Shown piece by piece: positions 1 to 12,835 of a DNA stretch of 64,000 nt. The translations under genes were made by a program, and so were the position numbers. The notes under the pieces were generated by a model. That model ran no database searches and had not been told where the DNA came from. It saw nothing but the letters and a program-made list of their open reading frames with translations. Each line of letters opens with the position of its first letter. The first letter of the stretch is position 1. Source of the stretch: Ophiocordyceps camponoti-saundersi (nom. inval.) (Eukaryota; Ascomycota; Sordariomycetes; Hypocreales; Ophiocordycipitaceae); the NCBI GenBank assembly GCA_003339415.1, contig PDHQ01000032.1, forward strand, positions 1-64,000, written 5' to 3'.

Positions 1-180
1 GGACGGGGGGGGGGGGGGGGGTTTGGGGGTGTACGCGGCAAAGGGGAAAAAAAAAAAAAAAAGGTGCCAGACGCGGCGAGGCAGAGGCCGAGGCGAGGCG
101 GCAGCGAACAGATGGACGGATGAATGGATCGAGGGCCGACGATGGATGGATGGGTGGTGGTGGTGGAGGGGGAAAGGGAG

Positions 181-237
181 GGGGGGAGGGGGGGGGGGGG
201 GGGGGGGAGGAGGGGGGGGGGGGGGGGAGGGGGGGGG

Positions 238-323
<86 letters not shown>
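181..323. repeat. Poly-G tract (about 140 bp)
   Basis: Nearly pure G on the + strand with a few single A interruptions. It follows a GGT/GGA-rich lead-in and ends in a GA-rich stretch. Every open frame across it translates to poly-glycine and is not a gene. Such a tract can form G-quadruplexes, and its length is unreliable in any assembly. Confidence 0.95.
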
Positions 324-324
<1 letters not shown>

Positions 325-459
325 GAGAAAGAAAAAGGAGGGGGGCGGCACGCGAGGGAGGCGGCCATGGAACTGGGTACCTACTTGCTACCACTACGAG
401 TACGGATTACAGACACACAACGTGCTGAGAGATGCTGGCGCTGTGAGACGCTGATTGTG

Positions 460-505
460 CCCCCCCCCCCCCCCCCCGGGGGGGGGGGGGGGGGGGGGGG
501 GCCCC

Positions 506-542
<37 letters not shown>

Positions 543-557
543 CTCGCNNNCCCCCCC
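460..557. repeat. Alternating C-run/G-run with 3-base gap
   Basis: A run of 18 C (460-477) abuts 24 G (478-501), then 6 C (502-507) and 35 G (508-542). CTCGC, three N (548-550) and 7 C follow. Abrupt switches between complementary homopolymers next to Ns look like an assembly join rather than natural sequence. Confidence 0.9.
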
Positions 558-1899
558 GGTGGGAGAGGATGGAACCGGGACGCCTCACGGGGTCCGGGGG
601 GGGAGTGGAGAGAGGGGGGGGGGTGTGCGGGTGTGGGTGAAAGCCCTAATATGTACATGTACGCATGTACTAAAAGTATACTGACCTACGCCCCGGGCGA
701 TACCTGATTACGCTGCAAAGTGGCGATGTCGGTTATTGACTAAACGCGTGAAACCGATACAAGGTCCGATGCCAAACGGGTTCCGCGCTCACGTCTGTGG
801 CGTACCGCTTCCGCGTAACAAATGTACCATCCTGGTCCTCCCAATCTGTTTTTTTTTTTCCTTCTCGTACCGTTTGCCTCCCTTGGTAGTGGCGTATCAT
901 GGCGCACGGCCTCGGTGCCCCATGGCTGGGGCCAGGGCTATTAATAATACATACCTCCTAACCTGTCACACCGGAGCTGGTGGTTGGGAATAGACCGGTG
1001 AAGTCAATGGCTAAAGGCATATCCGTTTGTACATACATATGTACGGATAGGTATGTACATACATATGCACATCCATATGCAGAGAGGATGGGGATGGGAG
1101 AAAGGAGGCTGGGGGGTAAAAGTGACGAATGCTGAAATCGAACGGACATGAAAACGGCTTCGGATAGGGCGATGGGCCGGTAAAGTATGAACGGATCGAT
1201 ACGGAGAGAGCAGAGAAAGAGAGAGACAGGCAGAGAGAAACATAGAGAGAGAAAGAGAGAGAGAGAGAAAAAGGGCTTGGCAAGTGTCACGTCACCGACG
1301 ACGACGTCGACGAAAAGAGAGACACGGTTCGAGCGCTGCTAGTGTCGTAACTCGCTTCTCTCTAGCCACAAGACTCTCCCTCCCTGACATGACACACGGA
1401 CGGGTGAGAGTGGGCAAAAAAAAAAAAAAACTTGGTGAACAGGACCGTGTCCGCAGCACTTTTTATTGGTTAGTCGTCGATGGAGCAAGCAGCTGTGCAC
1501 GAACATATGTACATACATATGTATATATAAAGATGCTACCGTTGACGTACTATCCGTACATTGTACGCAGGCAGGGGACATGGGAAAGCATCATCTGTCG
1601 TGAAGCATCCATACAAACGGACGATACACACAAATCCATATGGGACATCCCTAGGCTTTGTGTATCCGTACTACTTACTTTGTCATATGAATTCATGTAT
1701 GTATGTATGTACATATATTATTCATGTCTGTCTAGCCCTGCGACCGGGGACACAGAGAGAGAGAGAGAGAGAGAAAGAGAAGAGGGAGGGTAAAAAAAAG
1801 GAGACGAGGGGGGGGGGGGGGAGTGGTGATAGCATCTTGGACGATATACGCGTGTGCGCGCGGGTGCCTTGCCTTTACTTTTCGGAGGTTTATATACGG

Positions 1900-1939
<40 letters not shown>

Positions 1940-3343
1940 CTATATACATACTCCGTACGTTGTATATATGTAGCATCCGTACATACATATTTAGACACAA
2001 GAAGAGTCGTAATGGGGCTAATAAACGGTCGGAATGGTATGTGCTTTTCAAGTCTTTTCTTGGAGAAACTGCCTTTCTCAGGCATTCCGCCCTACATGTA
2101 TGTATTTACTTGTCCTTTACGAGCTGGAACCCTTTCCCTCCAGCATGTCAGTCATATATACATACATACAACATATGTATGTACATCTATATCGAACGTG
2201 GATGAAGCATCATCATCATCATCATCATCTACCGAGTATAGTCAATCAGCAGCTAACGTACATACATATGTATTTCTGGCCGGCCCTGTCGAACCCGAGC
2301 ATCTTCGTATTGCCCCTCTCCCTCTCTTTCTCCACCCCGGGGAAAGGCAAGGAAAAGGGAAAAGAGAAGGGGACCCAAACTCTCATCTATTAAGCCTCTG
2401 CAAATGTCTATGTATCTACACATTTACATACATACCTATGCATGTGTGTATGTATGTATGCATTTTGCACGTGTGTTGATGTGAATAGGCACCTGTCTAT
2501 ATACATATGTAGTGTAGTATGTATGTATGTATGCACACACGGCCTCAAATAAGGACGAGGCAAGAGACCGGAACCAACTAACTATGTTACATATGTAGAA
2601 GCATCAACCGCCTCCAACAAAGGAATAAGAAAAAGCACATGGCCGTTTCTTTTTTTTTTTTAAAAAAAAAAAGAGCCAAGGCCTAACAAGCTTCTCATCG
2701 GTGTTGGCTACGATGACTGTTTTGTTTATGTATGTATGTATGTACGGATATCACCCCCCGGGGAAGAGGAAGTGAGGAAGTAAAAAGCAACGAAGAAGAA
2801 GAAGCAGAAGCAGAAGCAGAAGCAGAAGCAGAAGCAGAAGCAGGACAAGATGAAGCAGATAAAGCAGAAGAACAAATAGAGAAGCAGAAAGAGGCAGAAA
2901 AGCAAATAAACAAAAAGGGGGTCATGACGCCAGCCATCTGGGGAAAAAATGTCGCACAGCATTACGGATACGCTGTTTTTTCCGTCTTGTCATCTCCTCA
3001 TCCTCATCCTCATCCTCATCACCATCACCATCTTCTTTTACTTCTCCTTCTTCTGCTTCCTTCCTACTCTTCTACATCGTTTTTCCCCCTTTTTCCCCGA
3101 GACATCCGCGTACATCTTGTATATACATATGTATAATACAAACCCACGTTCATACATCATCACCCAACCCTGATATATATATATATATATATATATATAG
3201 CTTGTTGTTGGTCCCAAGATGAGAACCACTTACCTACATACATACATACATACCTACATGCAAAGGACGGAGGAGGGGGGGGGAGGGGGGCGTGTCTCCA
3301 TCTTCACCGTCTCTCATCATTCTCCCTCGTCAGTCGCTCATCA

Positions 3344-3377
<34 letters not shown>

Positions 3378-3597
3378 ACTCTTACTTTGACTACACACAT
3401 CTCTCTTCTATATCCGTACCTACCTACCTACCTACGCAACCTCTTTTCTATGTAGCCTCGGCCTGGGACCCGACCAACTTCTTCTTTTCTTCTGCCCACG
3501 CCGAACATCTTACCTACTTGTTTCGTCTCCTTCGATTCGAGACATACAGCCTATACTAGCCTTGTCTCGCCCTCAGCTTCCTCCCCCCCCCTCCTTT

Positions 3598-3644
<47 letters not shown>

Positions 3645-6600
3645 AAAAAACAAACCCCAGCTCCCCCAATCTATTGAAAGCATCATGATGGGACGATGAT
3701 TGACTTTGAAAGAAGCAGCTGCTTAATCTGATAGCTACACGATGCCTCCCTCCCTTCTCTCTTCCGTTATAACTCTGTCAAACCCTTGTCCTCTCTTTTA
3801 TATCCGTATACGTCTCCGTTACATGATTATACTACGGACACATCGTGATTACTCCATGGGAACAACTTCCAAGACACCGTCTCTCTACACATACTATCCT
3901 AGGGTTAAGCTAAACAAGCACACGTGAGAGAGAGCTTTTACTGCACACGAACCACCATTACTCTTCTAATCTTGCTCTCTCTTTCTCATCATCTCCATCT
4001 TACGCCGAGACATGTCCAGGAGAAGGAAAAAAAAAAAAACCGGCTTCGGACCACATGCATTCCATCTTTTTTTTTCTTGTTTTTTCCTCTCTCCTCCTTC
4101 TTTGTCTCTCTCTTTCGCTCTCCTTCTCCAGTCTCAGCTTGGTGATTTTTTTTTTACCTTTTTTGCTAACGGGAGTAGCTCGCTCCAGCTCATGGCTAGT
4201 AGAGGTAGAGGTAGAGAGAGAGAGCTCACTACGGTAGAGCTCTCGTGCTAGCAGAGGTAATGCCTGATCTAGATCTACAAGTTCCCCCCCCCCCATCTTC
4301 CCCCCGTGGCTTACCTACCTACCTATGGAACTGCTTTCTTTCCATGCAGCGTCGGAGAAAGCCGCTCATCCATCCAGAAGCTCTGCGGCTTGATGAAATG
4401 GGTTACGCTCGCCGATAGCGACAACAACAAACAAACAACAGCTTCTTCAACTTCATCTTCAACTTCCAACTTCAACAAGGGACAGGCCAGTTTAGTTAGT
4501 TGGTTAGTTAGTTAGTTGTGTAGATGATCTTCCCAACCTCCCCCCCTCAACTCCTTGCCCTGCTCCGCCTGCATTTCACAATCCCCTACTCCGTAGAAGA
4601 AGAAGAAACAAAAAAGGAGCTACTGCATGTCCATCGCCACTAGGCCTCTTCTCCCGCTGTCCTCGTGAGCTGCTAAAAAGGAACGACAACTAAGCCAGAT
4701 GGATGCATCGACGAGCCGATCAACAATCCGTCGTCAATCTTTCCGTCACCAAGCTTCAACGCTATCGATCGACTCGCGTCATCTCTCTCTGTCTCTCTCT
4801 CTCTGACTCTCTCTCTCTCCCACTCTCTCTCATCCGTATATGCAACGTTCCACGTTCTCTACAGTTGAGAGAGAAAATATCCCTGGAAGCTCTCCGGCAC
4901 TAAAACCTCCTCATGCATGTCGTAGACGCCTCGTGACACACACACACACACACACAGAGACTCTCTCTCTCTATCCCTCCTTGTTTTGGCAAAGCTCTCT
5001 TCCTCCTCTTCTTACTTTTGCCCCCTTCCCATGCAAACAATCAAGGTAACACCCTCAGATGCCACCCTGTCCGGCCCGAACGACAGCCCTGCTGTAGCCT
5101 GGATGACGTTTGCCACCAAAGACGTACATATGGAGGTAGGACGGACTTTGGGGTGAGGAAATGCGTCTATCATGCATTGTCACGTCATGACGATGCACCT
5201 ACTGGCTTATGGACAATCACGCCTTGTCGTATTCGTACCAAGACGCTCGCTCCCCCTTGGTGACACACCCGAGAGCCGCCGCCTTATCGCTCGCCCCGAG
5301 GGTCTGTCAACGGGCTTGTCCAGGGTCCTCGCTCGAATCGCGGCTATCGATGCCGACGATGCGGAATCCGTCACTGACTCACACAGCAGGCAGCACAAGC
5401 TGGGTGTACACTTTGACCCTGTGCCCTTGCGTAAACCGTACTGCTGCTGCCTTGACAGTAGATTTGCTCTTTACAGGCGTACACGTCTATCCAGGCAGAC
5501 TGCCATTTATTTCTACGGCAACCCGCCCGAGTACGACCCCTGACGGACACAACTTCTCACGGCATCATCAGGAAAGGGGGAAAAAAAAGGAGAGCATTCA
5601 CCTCGCCCGTAGAGAGTGGAAGCAGGGTCTTGCCTCGAGCACGGAATCCGTATCCCTCGCCCGAGAATCGAGTATGCATCAAAGGTGTATAAAAACCCCC
5701 CCCTTACAGCAATCCAAGATTGGACAGCGGCGTCGACTGGCAAAGTAGACGGGGGCCTATGTATGCCTGCGAAACATACAGTAGGTTATGCTTACAGCTT
5801 AACGCTGTGAGTCACCCTGAATGCAGCAGACTAATCATCTTGATAGAACCTTGCTGTATGTATCTCCTCCAATGAATACTCTCGAGACATGTTGGCCCAG
5901 AGTCTACATACATATATTGAGACCGTCGTCGACACTCTCGTGGAACGTGAATCACGTCACCGGCTCCGGGCTATCTGCTTGTAGACCCTGGCAGTATCGA
6001 CTTTTGTTGGTTGAATACAAGTCAATACTGGGAGAGGCATGACGCCGTAATACCACAGATGACGCTGCAGATGTTCAGCTACTCTATTCGTATAAGCAGC
6101 TCGTACATACATACATACAGACATACGTACAGTTCGGACAAGGGAACCGTTTGAGTGCAGTGTCACCCCTGACCAAAAATGTCCATGTCTCCTTATTAAA
6201 TCTAATCCCCTTTTCCGGGTCCGCTATAGATCCGTTCAGAAAAATCCCGACTCGATTTCTCGGACCGCGAGGACGTTGCTACGGCAGACTGACTGGTGCT
6301 GTATAAGTGTTAGTCGATGTCGATGAAGGAAGTGACAGCGTGAGACAGCCGCCGTCGCAGGTCCGGATTGCCCCCCTTGGATGGAGCGTTTTCGATTCCG
6401 CCCTGATATCGGCTCCGAAACTCACATCCTGACCGTGTCTCGTCCTCGTCCGTTGAATCTTTTTTTTTTTCTCCCTTTCATCTTGACACGCCCCCGGGTA
6501 CGCATACATACGCACACATTGCGTCATTGCCATCGTGTGGGCCGGCTCTTGACGGGTCATCTGGTTCCTTTCAAAACGACTGCATCCTTAGCGGAACAGC

Positions 6601-7259
6601 CGCGTGACCCGCAGGGCCCTCGTCTCCGCTCCGAGACTTGATCCCGCCGTCGTATCCCTGAGGCTCGCGGCTTGTGAATATTGCCAATCGCAAAACATCT
6701 CGACTGTCGTCTTCGCCTTTGTATGTATGCGCAGGGACCCGGTTTCGCATGCCGTTCAATCAGCAGCAGCAGCAGCAGCAGCAGCTTGGCTGCAAGTGAC
6801 CAACGCCACCCTGTTACTTCCCCCCATCGCTGGTGAATGTGACTGGTCGGCTGGGAGGTGACTCATGTTGCCTTCATATATTCGCATGTACGTATGCTGT
6901 CGCCGGCGTTTTCCGAAGGGCCGACTCGGCAACACGACAGAAACTGTCGGTCTGTGCAAGGCAAAAGACTTCATCCATGTAAGTTTGGAGAGAGATGTCC
7001 GGCCTGCGATTCGACTGGTTTTGCCTCGAGGATTCCCGCAGCCGCTTCATCTATTCGGGCGCTTATGGCAACGCTTATTATTTCACAGCGTCGCATCCTT
7101 TGGTGATTCTCATTAGACATTAGACCGTAGCATTGGCTGATGATGCCACGCGACTTCTCTGTCCAACCTCTGGGCGTCGGTAGTCGCTGCATCGACGACG
7201 TCGTGTGTTCCGTCTGATGGAGGCACAACACTGGTAAACTTGGTAAGACGTTGAAGAAG
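558..7259. other. Gene-free, microsatellite-rich stretch
   Basis: I find no supported gene here. Open frames are short, low in complexity and lack recognisable domains. Visible content: a CA run at 1902-1938, a GCAGAA hexamer run at about 2802-2843, CCTCAT repeats at about 2995-3025, an AT run at 3173-3199, TC runs at 3346-3375 and 3602-3641, and many TACA/TATG tetramer blocks (for example 2440-2540 and 3235-3255). The words TACGGAT/ATCCGTA and ACATATGT recur. From about 5.0 to 7.2 kb the sequence has ordinary base composition but still no convincing coding frame. It may hold the 5' flank of DIS3 or a non-coding transcript, which I cannot show. Confidence 0.7.
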
Positions 7260-7321
7260 CACGTGACATGGATAGAAGAACAACCTCGGTCAAGTGTTCT
7301 CGGTCAAGTCTGAGTCACGTG
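7260..7321. promoter_or_regulatory. Paired CACGTG palindromes upstream of DIS3
   Basis: Two exact CACGTG hexamers lie at 7260-7265 and 7316-7321, 56 bp apart and about 220-275 bp before the DIS3 start codon. CACGTG is the binding site of bHLH factors of the Cbf1/Pho4 type in fungi. Use of these two sites is an inference from position. Confidence 0.4.
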
Positions 7322-7536
7322 CTTCGAAGGGAATCGATAACGACGGGACTTCATGAACCATCTCGAAAAATTGCAGAGGAGCAACAAGCAGGCCTATGGC
7401 TCACCGAGGAAGCCCTTGTTCGCGACTTCACTGAACGAGACAAGCTCTAGGCCAGATCTCGACTCAGCAAGAGTGCCTGTGAAACGCGACTTCACCAGAT
7501 CATCAACCCGCGCGTCAAAGAAGAAAAAAGCCGCAA

Positions 7537-10500
7537 ATGACAAGTCTCAAGAGATCAGCGGCGGACCCTCTGGCGCCCAACATCTCTACCAAAGTCTACG
7601 TTCGCTCGACTCGAAAGGGCAAGGTGCAGAAAATCGTGAGGGAGGTGTATCTGCGGACTGACATCCCTTGTTCCTCCAAAGTCTGCAAGGCTTGCCTTCA
7701 AGAAGCTCCCAAGAACTCCAGTGGCAAAGGTTAGTCCTGAGAAGCCCGGGACACAAGTGAGTCGCTGCTAACCCACTCACACAAAGTCCTACCATTCGTC
7801 CTCTCGGAGAAGCCTGCGGGGACAAAGAGTTTCCCTAATGGCCATTACCTGGTACCCGATACCAATGCGCTGCTCAACGCCATGGACCTGTTCGAGCAGA
7901 GCTCCTCTTTTCACGATGTCATCATCTTACAGACCGTCTTGGAAGAGTTGCGAAACAGGTCGCTTCCTCTCTACAATCGACTGCTGGCTTTGACCAAGAG
8001 CGAGGAAAAACGGTTCTACGTCTTCTTCAACGAATTCCGCCAGGAGACTCACGTCAACCGCCTTTCCGGTGAGAGCATCAACGATCGGAACGACCGCGCC
8101 GTCAGGCTTTCCGTCAAGTGGTACGGCGACCATCTGGCCCGCGCCAAGGCAAAGAAGAACCCGGGCATTGCCATTGTCATGCTCAGCGATGACCAGGACA
8201 ACGTGCGCAAAGCACGGGCGGAAGGCCTCAACGCCTTCACGTTGGCAGACTATCTGGCCAGCCTCGAGGACGGCGATAAGCTGCTAGACATGATTGCTGA
8301 GTCCCAAAGCCGCGGCGGACGCTTCGGCAAGCAATCGCAAATGCTATATCCGGAATATTATACCCTGTCCAAGATGATGACGGGCGTCAAAGCCGGGCTG
8401 ATGCACCAGGGGATATTCAACGTGTCCCCTTACAACTACCTCGAAGGTTCCATCAAGGTGCCTGCCTTTCCGAAGCCGCTGCTCATCCTAGGCCGGGAGA
8501 GTATCAACCGAGCCGTCGACGGTGACGTCGTTGTCGTCGAACTTTTGCCGCAGGACAAGTGGAAAGAGCCGTCTACCAAGATCATTGAAGAAGATGCTCT
8601 CACGCGAAACGAGAACGCAGAGGCTGACGAGGGACTTGTGTCTGTGGATGAACAGAAGGCTCTTCAGGACGAGGTTCGCAAGAGACAAAAGTCTGCCTCC
8701 TCCCAAGGCCAGGCCCAGCCGACGGCAAAGGTGGTGGGCGTCATCAGACGGAACTGGCGACAGTATGTCGGTCATATCGATCCCTCGTCGGCCTCCAAGT
8801 CGTCAGCGCAGGGTCGGAGGCAGGAAAGTGTCTTCCTCATTCCCATGGACAAAAAGATTCCCAAGATCCGGCTTCGGACCCGTCAGGTATCAGACCTGCT
8901 GGGAAAGCGTCTTCTCGTCACCATGGACGCGTGGGAACGAGACTCGAGGCACCCGGTCGGACATCTGGTACGCTCCCTCGGCGAGCTCGAGACCAAGGAG
9001 GCCGAGACGGAAGCGCTGCTTCTCGAATGGGACGTTCAGTACCGGCCATTCCCCAAGACGGTCCTGGACTGTCTCCCCAAGGAAGGCCACGACTGGAGAG
9101 TTCCCGAGAGCACGTCGGACCCCGCTTGGAAGGACCGCGAAGACTTGCGGGGGCTGCTCATCTGCAGCATCGACCCTCCCGGATGCCAGGACATCGACGA
9201 CGCCCTTCACGCGAGGAGGCTCCCCAATGGCAACACCGAGGTCGGGGTGCACATCGCCGACGTGTCGCACTTTGTCAAGCCAGCCACGGCCATGGACACC
9301 GAGGCCAGCATCCGCGGCTCTACCGTCTACCTGGTCGACAAGCGTATCGACATGCTGCCGATGCTGCTCGGCACCGATCTCTGCTCCCTCAAGCCGTACG
9401 TCGAGCGCTTCGCCTTCTCCGTCATCTGGGAGCTCGACGACGAGGCCGACGTGCTCAGCGTCCGCTTCACCAAGTCGGTCATCAAGTCCCGCGAGGCCTT
9501 TAGCTACCAGCAGGCGCAGATGCGCATCGACGACACGTCGCAGCAGGACGACCTCACCGGCGGCATGCGCATCCTCCTGGCGCTCTCCAAGAAACTGCGG
9601 CAGAAGCGCATGGACGCCGGCGCCCTGAGCCTGTCGTCTCCCGAGGTAAAGGTCGAGATGGAGTCGGAGACGTCGGACCCGGTCGACGTCAAGACCAAGG
9701 AGCTCCTCGACACCAACTCCCTAGTCGAGGAGTTCATGCTGCTGGCCAACATCAGCGTCGCCGGAAAGACGTACGAGGCCTTTCCCCAGACGGCCCTCCT
9801 CCGTCGTCACGGCGCGCCCCCCAAGAGCAACTTCGACGAGCTCGCCAACCAGCTGCGGGTCAAGAAGGGCCTCGACCTGCAGACGGAATCGAGCAAGTGC
9901 CTCGCCGACTCGCTCGACCGCTGCGTCGAACCGAACCAGCCTTTCTTCAACACCCTCGTCCGCATCATGGCCACGCGCTGCATGATGAGCGCGGAGTACT
10001 TCTGTTCCGGATCCCAATCCTACCCGGAATTCCGCCACTACGGCCTCGCCTCCCCCATCTACACGCACTTCACCTCCCCGATCCGGCGGTACGCAGACCT
10101 CGTGGCCCACCGCCAGCTAGCGGCCGCCATAGGCTACGAGGCCGTCCACCCTTCCGTCCGGAGCAGGGGCCGTCTCGACTCCGTCTGCCGCAACATCAAC
10201 ACCCGTCATCGCAACGCGCAGATGGCGGGCAGGGCCAGCGTAGCCTATTACGTAGGTCAGGCCCTTCGCGGCCGCGTCGCGGACGAGGAGGCCTTCGTCA
10301 TCAGGCTCTTCTCCAACGGCTTCGTCGTCCTCGTTCCCCGTTTCGGAGTCGAGGGTCTGATTCGTCTTCGTGACTTGGCCGTTCCCGAACCGGAGTCTGA
10401 CTTTGACCCTGAGAATTACTCGCTTCTTCTCCGTGGGTCCAAGGACTTGCGCATCGACCTCTTTCAAAAGGTTCGCGTTCGCGTTCGTGATCATAAGGAT

Positions 10501-10548
10501 GAGTTTACCGGCAAGAGGGGTGTTAAGATGGAGCTGCTGGATGCTTGA
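7537..10548 (+). CDS. DIS3: Exosome 3'-5' exoribonuclease/endonuclease DIS3 (RRP44)
   Basis: Catalytic subunit of the RNA exosome, which trims and degrades rRNA precursors, tRNAs and aberrant RNAs in nucleus and cytoplasm. Two exons, 7537-7729 and 7787-10548, join across a 57 bp intron (GTTAGT...ACAAAG, branch GCTAAC) and encode 984 residues, the usual family length. The N-terminus has the CR3-type cysteines (CSSKVCKACL), then a PIN domain opening with GHYLVPDTNALLNA near residue 85. Cold-shock-like domains follow, then the RNB domain with the acidic cluster PPGCQDIDDALH (D533, D535, D536), and a C-terminal S1 domain. The start at 7537 opens a frame matching family N-termini (VRSTRKGKVQKIVRE). 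It is convergent with NUG1, with 225 bp between stop codons. I see no sign of disruption. Confidence 0.96.
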
Positions 10549-10773
10549 CGGCCTTTTGTGTCTTCTTTCTTATTCTTTGTTGATTTCTTGAGCTCATCAG
10601 CGGCACATGAAATGCCTGCATGTATAAGTCATCCGCCAAATCCCCCCTTTCTCCCCCCCCCCCCCCTTTTTGACAACGCCCAGCATATAAAGAGCTACCC
10701 CCAAGATACTGGCAGAATAGTGTAGAAGAAAGAAGAAAGAAGTGCAAAGAAAAAAGAGAGAAAGGGATTTCCT

Positions 10774-12490
10774 TCATTGCTCCATGACATCCTGACCGTT
10801 ACTCGATTCCGGCTCATCCCCCCAAAGGCCCTCAATCTTAAACTCAGCCGCCCACTCGGTGACAATCTCCTTGTGATCCGGAGCGACGGCCTCCGCGACG
10901 GCCCCTTCGTCTCCGTCAGCGACGGCGGCCATCAGAGAAGGAGGCTCAACCCATCCCTGGATACGACCGTCGCGCCAGTCGGTAACGACGGCCATGGCAG
11001 CGGCGTTGAGGTTAGGGACGCCGCCCCTCCCAAGACGGCCCCTCTTGCGAGCGACGTGTACGAGGAAGTCGGTGGTGACGTCGCCGTCGGCGCGGCTGGC
11101 CATGAGGGCCGGTATGTCGTAGACGTCCGTCAGGCTTTGCAGGAGGTCGGGCGAGCGGGAGAGTCTGCGGATGAGGAGGGAGACGGCGAGGATGGGGTCG
11201 TCGATCTGCTTCGGAGGCACGGCGTTGAGGAGGACGAGGTGGGCGTGGGCCTCTGCCGCCGTCTTGAGCGAGACGAGGCCGCCGGACTGTGTAGGTGAGG
11301 AAGACGGGAAGACGACGCCGGGGGAGTCGAGGAGCGTCAGCTTGCTATCCAGCTTGACGGCGCGGATGCTCGTCGTGACCCCGGCTTCGGCACCGGCCGG
11401 ACAGGCTGTCGAGGAGCTGCCGCCGCCGCCGTTGCCGCTCATCCGAGAAAGTAGGGCGTTGATGACGGAGCTTTTCCCGACGTTGGGGTAACCGATGACG
11501 CCGACGGAGACGGCCCGCTTCAGCTGCCTGCTAGCCGCGAAGCTCTTGAGGGCCTTGAAGAGGGCGCTGGCCGTGTTCTGAACCGTCAGGTTGCCGTGAT
11601 TAAAGGTCCGCGCGCTCGACGCCGCTCCGGACGCGCGAAGGGGCAAGGTGGGAAAGTAACGCCTCAGATAGACGAGCCAGTCGCGGAGGACCCTGGGAGG
11701 CACCAGATCGGCCTTGTTGAGGACGAGGATGAGCCGCTTGCCGCCGGAAGCCGCTGCCACGACGCTGCGCTCAACGTCTCTGGACCGGGTGCCCTCGGGA
11801 TCACGCGCGTCTAAAACGTAGAGGACGACGTCGGCTTGGTCGACGACTTGCTTGTAGATTTTTTCATATGTCTTGCCAGACGAGGCTCTGCCGATGGAAA
11901 CGCCACCATTATCGTCATCGTCGTCGCCGTCCTCGTCCATACCGTCGCTGTCAGCGAGCTCCTGGTCATACTGCGCCGCCGCTGCTCTAGCGCTGGCCAG
12001 CAGCGCAGCCATAGGATTCGACTCGTCGAGAGGCTCATCCTCATCCATAACGTCGTCGTCGCCGTCACGCGCCGTCTGCTCTTGTGGCATGCGCCCATCA
12101 TCTTCATCACCCATATCACCAGTGGAAGTCTCGACGCCCGTCTTCGCCGCCTTTGCTTGTTCCCTCTTGGCCTGCGCCTCGGCCGCCTTCATCATCCGCT
12201 TCTGCTCCATCTCCTCGAGCAGCCTCTCCTTGTAAGGAAAGCTATTCGGGATACCGGGGTCCTTTTTCAGCTTGCTTCTCCATTCTGGATTTTTCTTGGC
12301 CAGCTTGCGCTGCTTTCTTTGTTTGGCTGCCGAAGCTTTTTCGATCTTGTGACGGAGCCGTGTCGTGCCACGCTTAGACTTGGGTTCTGGGGTGGAGAAG
12401 AGAGGGATCGTTAGCGATGAAGAGATGGGCCTCGTCCGTGGGAAAGCAAAGTGATGACACACTCTTTGGTTTGTTTATTGTTCCGGCCAT
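10774..12490 (-). CDS. NUG1: Nuclear/nucleolar GTPase NUG1 (GNL3 family)
   Basis: Circularly permuted GTPase needed for 60S ribosomal subunit assembly and export. Exon 1 is 12490-12463 and exon 2 is 12386-10774, with a 76 bp intron (GTGTGT...CCCCAG, branch GCTAAC), giving 546 residues. After a short start comes the basic N-domain (KSKRGTTRLRHKIEKASA) and a conserved LKKDPGIPN motif. An acidic linker follows. The G motifs are in permuted order: NKAD (about residue 232), then GYPNVGKSS (about 307), then DSPG (about 364). The longer single-exon reading of the N-terminus runs through the intron and does not match the family. It is divergent from SF3A2 over a 345 bp shared promoter. Identification is firm; the short first exon is inferred from splice signals. 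Confidence 0.93.
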
Positions 12491-12835
12491 GACGAGAATC
12501 GAATGGATTGACGTCAGTTGGTCGATCGTGAGCCTTCTTCTAGGAGTGAGTCGGTTGGTGGTGATGGCTTACAAGTCTAAGGGCAGAAAAAAAAAACTGC
12601 CAGGTTTGTCATCGCTCACCGCTTTTTAGCCACGTGACTCGTACCACCTCATTTCATCCCACTCTCTGCCGCCCTCTCACGTGCTTAAGCTGGAGTATCT
12701 ACATTCTACACACACTGTACAGGCATCAGAGACTGAGAGCAAACAACATCGTCAGAAACACCAACCAACTCGACGAGCTTCAAGGGCAAGAAAAACTTAC
12801 ACAAGCATCTCCACGAGGAAAGAAAAACAAAAGAA
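12491..12835. promoter_or_regulatory. Divergent promoter NUG1/SF3A2
   Basis: This 345 bp spacer separates two divergently read start codons. It holds the palindrome TGACGTCA (12509-12516), a CREB/ATF-type site, and two CACGTG hexamers (12631-12636 and 12678-12683). The sites are visible; their use is inferred. Confidence 0.5.

Noticed and set aside
23..684. Open frames of 100-186 codons in all + frames
   Set aside because: They are translations of poly-G and poly-C (poly-Gly/Pro) and cross the N gap.
1..700. Telomere or chromosome end
   Set aside because: No TTAGGG/CCCTAA array; the poly-G is a homopolymer, not a telomeric repeat.
5172..5748. Overlapping open frames of 123 and 179 codons
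   Set aside because: No recognisable domain, no splice-consistent extension, several competing frames of similar length, and composition close to random.
8522..9628. 368-codon open frame overlapping DIS3
   Set aside because: It is a shadow in another frame of GC-rich DIS3 coding sequence, dominated by Arg/Ser/Pro.
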